From NCBI GenBank assembly GCA_964017195.1, contig OZ024887.1, positions 63,266,811-63,330,810 on the forward strand: a stretch of DNA of 64,000 nucleotides, given 5' to 3'. Every line of letters starts with the position of its first letter. Within the stretch, counting starts at the first letter, position 1. Position numbers and translations under genes: made by a program. The notes below the pieces were generated by a model. It had not been told where the DNA came from and made no database searches. It saw only the letters and a list, made by a program, of their open reading frames with translations. Shown here in pieces: positions 59,070 to 64,000 of the stretch. This stretch comes from Siderastrea radians (lineage: Eukaryota > Cnidaria > Anthozoa > Scleractinia > Rhizangiidae).

Positions 59070-59075
59070 AATAAA
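59070..59075 (+). terminator. Polyadenylation signal of the oxidoreductase gene
   Basis: AATAAA 244 bp after the stop codon, followed by a TTGTTGTTGTGTG-type T/G-rich stretch. Confidence 0.6.
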
Positions 59076-59089
59076 TTGTTGTTGTGTGA

Positions 59090-60050
59090 AAATGGTTATG
59101 GTTTTAAGAGGTGATTTTGGTCTGAGATAGGGCCAGGGTATGGCGAACCACCACCAAGATTCCGAGGAGTACCCCCTCCCTGCCCCTACCCGGTGTGGGC
59201 AACCATTAACTAGATTCTGCCATTCCCGGGCGGGGCCGATAATTTTGCAGTCTTCGGGCCGAAGTGAGCGTTGCGTGACGGCTGCATCCTGTCAACACTA
59301 GGCTTGGATAAATTCTGCCGGCAGAACTTCGAACAGAATAAGCGATTTTACGAGCACTGCCGGCAGGCTTTACGAGCAGAATTTAAAAGCCTAACAAACA
59401 GGAACTCGCGTATTAAAATGGTAACCTGAATCACCGGTTTTGACCGGTTCGCATCCCAGATTTTCCGTTGCATTGCGTTAAAGTCATTTTAAGCGAAGGC
59501 TGTCTTCCTTTTCCAAGCTTTACCAAACTTTAGCTTTATTTTCAAGCTTACCAACAAAGAGTGCACTTCATTAAGTGTCAAAATACGCAAGGTCAGTGGC
59601 ATTTTCCTTTGTGCTTATCTGATGTTAAGCTTTCGCAATAATAATTAAGCTTTAATAAGCATATGCAAATTTGAATAACGCCCGTGTAACCATCCGTGTA
59701 TAATCCGCGCGTTGCAGGCTCTTTCAAGCTTTTATTTTGAGCAAGACATGACAAATGCAAGCCCTACAAGAAACAGGGCATAACAAAAAGCAGGGTGCCT
59801 TACTTAAGAGCGATTTCTTGCATATCCGACATACTTTCGCGAACTGAACTTGTTGAATAGGCCTACTACTGTAACTAAATTAATTTAAGGTAAATATATT
59901 TTTTCCAGTCCAAGCCAAAAAACCATGAAGTATTCGAATCAAAACCTGGCTGCCGCGTGTAATTGCTGGATGCGCGCCTACACGCGCGCGCCATCTTGAT
60001 TGGCAAGTGAAGGTCAGGGAGGGAAGGGGACAGGGAAGCTAGAAGTCAAA
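59090..60050. other. Intergenic, no gene seen
   Basis: No coding sequence recognised. TTCTGCCGGCAGAA and TGCCGGCAGGC motifs near 59315-59372 hint at a decayed inverted-repeat element. Confidence 0.3.
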
Positions 60051-60057
60051 AGTTTAG

Positions 60058-60433
60058 GGGCTGTTTACATGGGGGAAGGAAGATCCTTGCACTAGAAAGA
60101 TCCTAGAAGGCAAAACAAATTTTCATTTGGTTTACATGTAGAAATTTCGGTCGGGGTGGTTGCTGGAAATTAAATAAAACTGTCTACCTTTAGCAGCTGA
60201 ATGCCAGGCGCTGCCGTATTGGTTTTTCTGTCCCTAGAACTAGGATCTTCCGAGCGGGGGTAGTTTACATGGTGTTAGGATCTTCCTAGTGCTAGGATCT
60301 TCCTATCTCTCAGCTAGGAGGATCCTAGCGCTAGGGCCAAGTACAACATTTTGTATGTAAACTGAATACAGAAAACATACGGAGCTATGATGATCTGCCT
60401 TCTAAGATCTTCCTCCTTCCATGTAAACAGCCC
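60058..60433. mobile_element. MITE family 'GGGCTGT', copy 2
   Basis: Termini GGGCTGTTTACATGGGGGAA and the complement of CTTCCATGTAAACAGCCC, with internal GATCTTCCTAG repeats. Same family and length as 6498-6870, where an AAATTTCTGCATGTAAG stretch also occurs in variant form. Confidence 0.8.
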
Positions 60434-62000
60434 CCTAGGCATGCTACTATAACTAACGTAACATTCAAGATTCAGTCTGAGCTGAAAATCATGACAGGGT
60501 ATATCTAAAGTATGTTAATTGAAATCAATCGAAACACCTTGAAGTTAAGTGAAATTTAGTACTTGAGAGCTAGTCCAGAAATATCTATAAACTTATGTTA
60601 AGCTGCCGAGAGCAAATGAAAACAAAACCAAACATGGAAATGGCTGGCTCATACCCACGTGAATAATGTAGTCCTGAACTCCACATTCATGGTTTAATTT
60701 CTTGACGATTGTGAGGCCAGAGTCCTTGCCAGGAGAGAGCAAGGGCTGCTTACAGCTGTAACTCAAAGGGATTGGGGGGGGAAGGAGTCATCCTAAAGCC
60801 CCACAGAACCTCTGTGTGGAAGAGAGGTACCAGGTATTTAGGTGGGGTTACCCTACTCCCAGTGGCACACTTCAGTTGTCTCAGTAAATAAAACTTGCAA
60901 TGAAAAATTATTGCAGTGTCAAAACTTATTTTTTCTCTGTACAGTTCAAGTTATCAGCCTATAGAAGTTTAATTTATCTTTCAATTTTAAATCAGCAAAC
61001 AGTTTGAAAACAGACTTTTGAGCAAGATTCAAAGGTATGAGGTGACCAAAATAGAAAACATATCAGGTATTTTGCAACAAACATTAAAGCCAAATGTTTG
61101 TTGAAATAAGCTGAAATACATGTCCTTATCTGTGTTAAAAAATACTTCTAGATTAGGAGAAGCATCAAGATTTACCCTCTTTTGTGGGTAAATTTATTCT
61201 GGGTGGATCCAGGTGGATGAGTTATCCCAACCTGAAGTGTTTGCAGAGGGGAAAGTTGTCCTGCCTACTTGGGCGACCCAACTTAAGCACACAAGCAAGG
61301 TAACCCTAGCTGCCTTGTAAACATGACAGGGAAACGAAGAAGAAACATGGGAGTACTACATGTAGGATATGACCCTAGCAATAGCCAATGGTTACCCTAC
61401 CTCCTTGTAAACTTAGGCCCCCCCTTAGGTACTTCCTCGCTTTTGGTGTTGGCACAGAGAAAAGATGGCATTATTAATGGATTAGAGAAATATATATATC
61501 TACATTTTTATTATGTGCCAATCTTGGAGTGAAAACCCAAACAAGTCAGCTTGAAGGAGTATAAACTCTTGCGTCATGTTTAGCATTCCATCCATTCCCC
61601 AAACAATTGTATTGATGGGTAAAACACTGCAATGCAGTTGCAGGGACTTTGAACCTACATGGTACCCCAATTATTTGATTTTCAGAAAAAAAGTTACTCT
61701 AGGGGCTGAAAAAAGTGTCAAATTCCCCAGGGGTAGCCCCCCCCCCACCCTGGGGTTTAACATTGATAGGTGCATTAATTTGTGTAAGTCAAGAATATCA
61801 CTGTAAAATTGGCCTGCATAGTAGGCATAGACGGGAAGGGTTAGAGGAGCAAGAAAGTGGCAGGAAAAATGGGGTAACACCACTTTCTCGTTCCCCTCCA
61901 TCCGATCCCCCCCTCTCCTAATTTATGCCTGCTACGCAGGGCACTTTAGAAAACTACTTAGTGGTAAGACACTAAACAATGTAAGTGGCGATCTACAAAA
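60434..62000. other. Intergenic, no gene seen
   Basis: AT-rich sequence without recognised coding exons. There is a C-run at 61737-61746 in a context resembling the C/G-run MITEs, but no ends were found. Confidence 0.3.
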
Positions 62001-62757
62001 TGTTACATTGCAAAAAATTTCGGACATTAAAAATTCAGACATTTTATTTTGGACGTTTAATTTTTCGGACACTTTTTCTCTCATTTAGGACAAATTTCGG
62101 ACAAAAATTTCAGACACTGCTGAAATATGCCTAAAGTAAATTGACACCTACAAAACATGAATCAGACTGAAGTAAGATCTGTGAAAATGATAGTTTTACT
62201 ACACATCAAGGTTTTACAGATACACCGACAAGAAAATAACACAAATTCAATCTAGCTTATGTTAGTCTCAAGCAGTGTCTCAACTAGATAGAGTTCGGTA
62301 GAGTTCGGCAGTATCGATCCAAGAGTTGAGGATGAAAAGTATAGCAAGGCTTTCTCCAGTTGCAAAGGGATGGCTTGAGATAGTCCTCCGAGCTATGTTT
62401 AAAATTGACGACAGCAAGCGATTTCTTTGTCGTCTCAAAAAGCTTATTCAATTGAAATAGTAACAGCAAAATGGAATTTAGGTATGTTTTTGTCTTTCAT
62501 AAAAGAAACAAATTTTTCCTTTCCAGTGTTAAATAAAAAGAACTACATCTGGACAAAGCCTAATCGGAATTCTAGCAATAGATCATGCACATTGGCCTTG
62601 TGTGACGGCGTCACCCAAGAAAGTACTTTAAAGTTTTATAATGTACTGTAAAAATTTCAAACGCTTAAAATTTCGGATGCTTAAAAATGTCAGGTTTTAA
62701 TTTTCAGACACCATTTTTGTCCGAAATTAAAATTGTCCTACATTTTTTGCAGGTAAT
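62001..62757. mobile_element. Large MITE with TTTCGGACA sub-terminal repeats
   Basis: TTGCAAAAAATTTCGGACAT at the left is matched in inverse by ATTGTCCTACATTTTTTGCA at the right. Between them ATTTCGGAC / GTCCGAAAT repeats cluster at both ends. It is non-coding; a ~75-codon open stretch at 62427-62651 shows no homology that I recognise. Confidence 0.65.
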
Positions 62758-62837
62758 TAATAGTTGACAAAGCAGTTGTAATTATAGTGACTAGCCATAA
62801 TTTATATGGATGTGACATGACAAGAAACACAACTTAA

Positions 62838-63351
62838 AGTGCTACTATGATCAAAAAATCACTTTTATTTTTTCTTCGGATTTCGAAACTATGTTTATTA
62901 AACACTCCGCAAGCGAAATTATAAGCCTTGATTTTGAGAAGAAGACCGTTAATTTAAACTGCAATTTTCCGTTTTAATGGTCCGCCATTATTACACCAGA
63001 AAGGATACAATGACATCATTCACACACGAGTTTTAGAATGCAGTGTGTGTGAAAGTGCCTTATTTAGTATGCAGCACGGGAGTTTTGAGCTTTCACACTC
63101 TCAAACTCGTGTTTTGCATAATTTGTAAGCCGCGTTCACACACTACATTTTACAGCTCTTGCGCGTATGACGTCATTGTATCCTTTCTGGTGTAATAATG
63201 GCGGACCATTAAACTGGAAAATTGCAGTTTAAATTAACGGTCTTCTTCTCAAAATTAAGGCTTATAATTTCGCTTGGGGAGTGTTTAACAAACATTATAG
63301 TTTCGAAATCCGAAGAAAAAATAAAAGTGATTTTTTGATCATAGTAGCACT
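62838..63351. mobile_element. Foldback MITE with TTAA target duplication
   Basis: Arms of ~180 bp at 62838-63018 and 63168-63351 are near-perfect inverted copies, beginning AGTGCTACTATGATCAAAAA and ending in the complement. They are flanked by TTAA at 62834-62837 and 63352-63355, the signature of piggyBac or Kolobok transposases. The loop is ~150 bp. Non-coding. Confidence 0.88.
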
Positions 63352-63355
63352 TTAA

Positions 63356-64000
63356 AATTTAAAAATAATAAGTCAATGAAAAAATGAGCAGTCAGATTTA
63401 CATGTAAACCAATAAACAAAATTGTGTCAAGATGAAATAGAGTGCTGCCCAGTTGTCTTGTGAGTGTTTGGCTTCATTCCCATCGGGATGAAGCTAACAT
63501 ATTGCAGATTTTTTCTTCTTTCTAGCAAGACTTACGGAGGACTCAGAAAGGCAGCTTCGAGCCTGGATGAGTGCAAGAGGATGCGATCAACTTTTTTGGC
63601 GATAGCTTTTTGAGAACAACTTTATTCTTTTGATTGTAATAATAGTTACAGTGTATGTATTATATTGGACATGGAATGTTCTTTGGAAAACAAACACTTC
63701 AGAGGCCTGGCTGACTTGGGCTTGCAACAAGGCGTGACTAGAAGCTTTGCAAAGAGAGAGCAGATTCTGTTAGAGTAAAGGTGCCTGAACACTGCATCAC
63801 GGAAGATGCAAGTTGGTAAGGCAAGTGTGAGACAGTTCTCTGAACTGACAGATGTCCAGTCAGCTAGATGATGTAACACAGTGAACATAATTACAAGTTA
63901 CATGTCCAGCTGCAGGTCTGAGAATGATGCAAGGGTATCTAAGGCAGCAAGACTCCCTGTTCAAAAAAATTCACCCTGCAAAGGGTGTGGATCCTTCAAT
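63356..64000. other. Intergenic, possible exon not confirmed
   Basis: An acceptor-like TTCTTTCTAG at 63517-63526 precedes a short open stretch (KTYGGLRKAASSLDECK... to TGA near 63610). It could be a last exon, but no homology was recognised. A long minus-strand open frame at 63888-63646 shows no protein-like signal. Confidence 0.25.

Overview
This window looks like animal nuclear DNA, most probably from an anthozoan cnidarian such as a stony coral. The genes are split by many GT-AG introns. The spaces between and inside them are packed with foldback miniature transposons (MITEs), tRNA-derived SINEs, a LINE and minisatellites. Exon chains were built by hand from homology in the translated reading, donor and acceptor sites and reading-frame continuity. 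The species is not determined, and nothing looks bacterial.

Layout. (1) 1-8168, minus strand: a TMTC1-like O-mannosyltransferase gene with eight coding exons. It continues past the left edge, and its introns hold at least six foldback elements. (2) 9301-14605, minus strand: a near full-length LINE (L1/Tx1-like) with an 11-bp target-site duplication, now broken by frameshifts. (3) 14640-20700: a repeat-rich block with a TATCGAT cluster, a 240-bp tandem duplication, and two divergently oriented paralogous ORFs of an unrecognised family. The ORFs are separated by an array of ~52-bp units carrying the palindrome TGACGTCA. (4) 20700-26680: mostly non-coding, with one MITE. (5) 26690-30385, plus strand: a small secreted alpha-helical protein gene whose introns are all phase 0. 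It resembles a four-helix (class I) cytokine and is the most interesting novelty candidate. (6) 32041-39702, plus strand: a complete LRP2BP (SEL1-repeat) gene of six coding exons, with a SINE and a dead LINE fragment in its introns. (7) 39703-44700: diverged tandem repeats and a possible TATA promoter with a non-coding exon. (8) 44812-52108, plus strand: a seven-exon secreted papain-fold cysteine peptidase-like gene. (9) 53074-56280: a 910-bp segmental duplication that has landed inside a MITE copy. (10) 57213-58826, plus strand: a two-exon GFO/IDH/MocA (inositol 2-dehydrogenase-like) oxidoreductase. (11) 58830-64000: non-coding DNA with three MITEs.

The genes do not form an operon-like unit. 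They are independent eukaryotic loci: membrane glycosylation (TMTC1), endocytic-receptor adaptor (LRP2BP), sugar or inositol metabolism (oxidoreductase) and two secreted proteins. The mobile-element record is unusually readable, with exact target duplications of 9 bp (three elements), 11 bp, TTAA and TTA.
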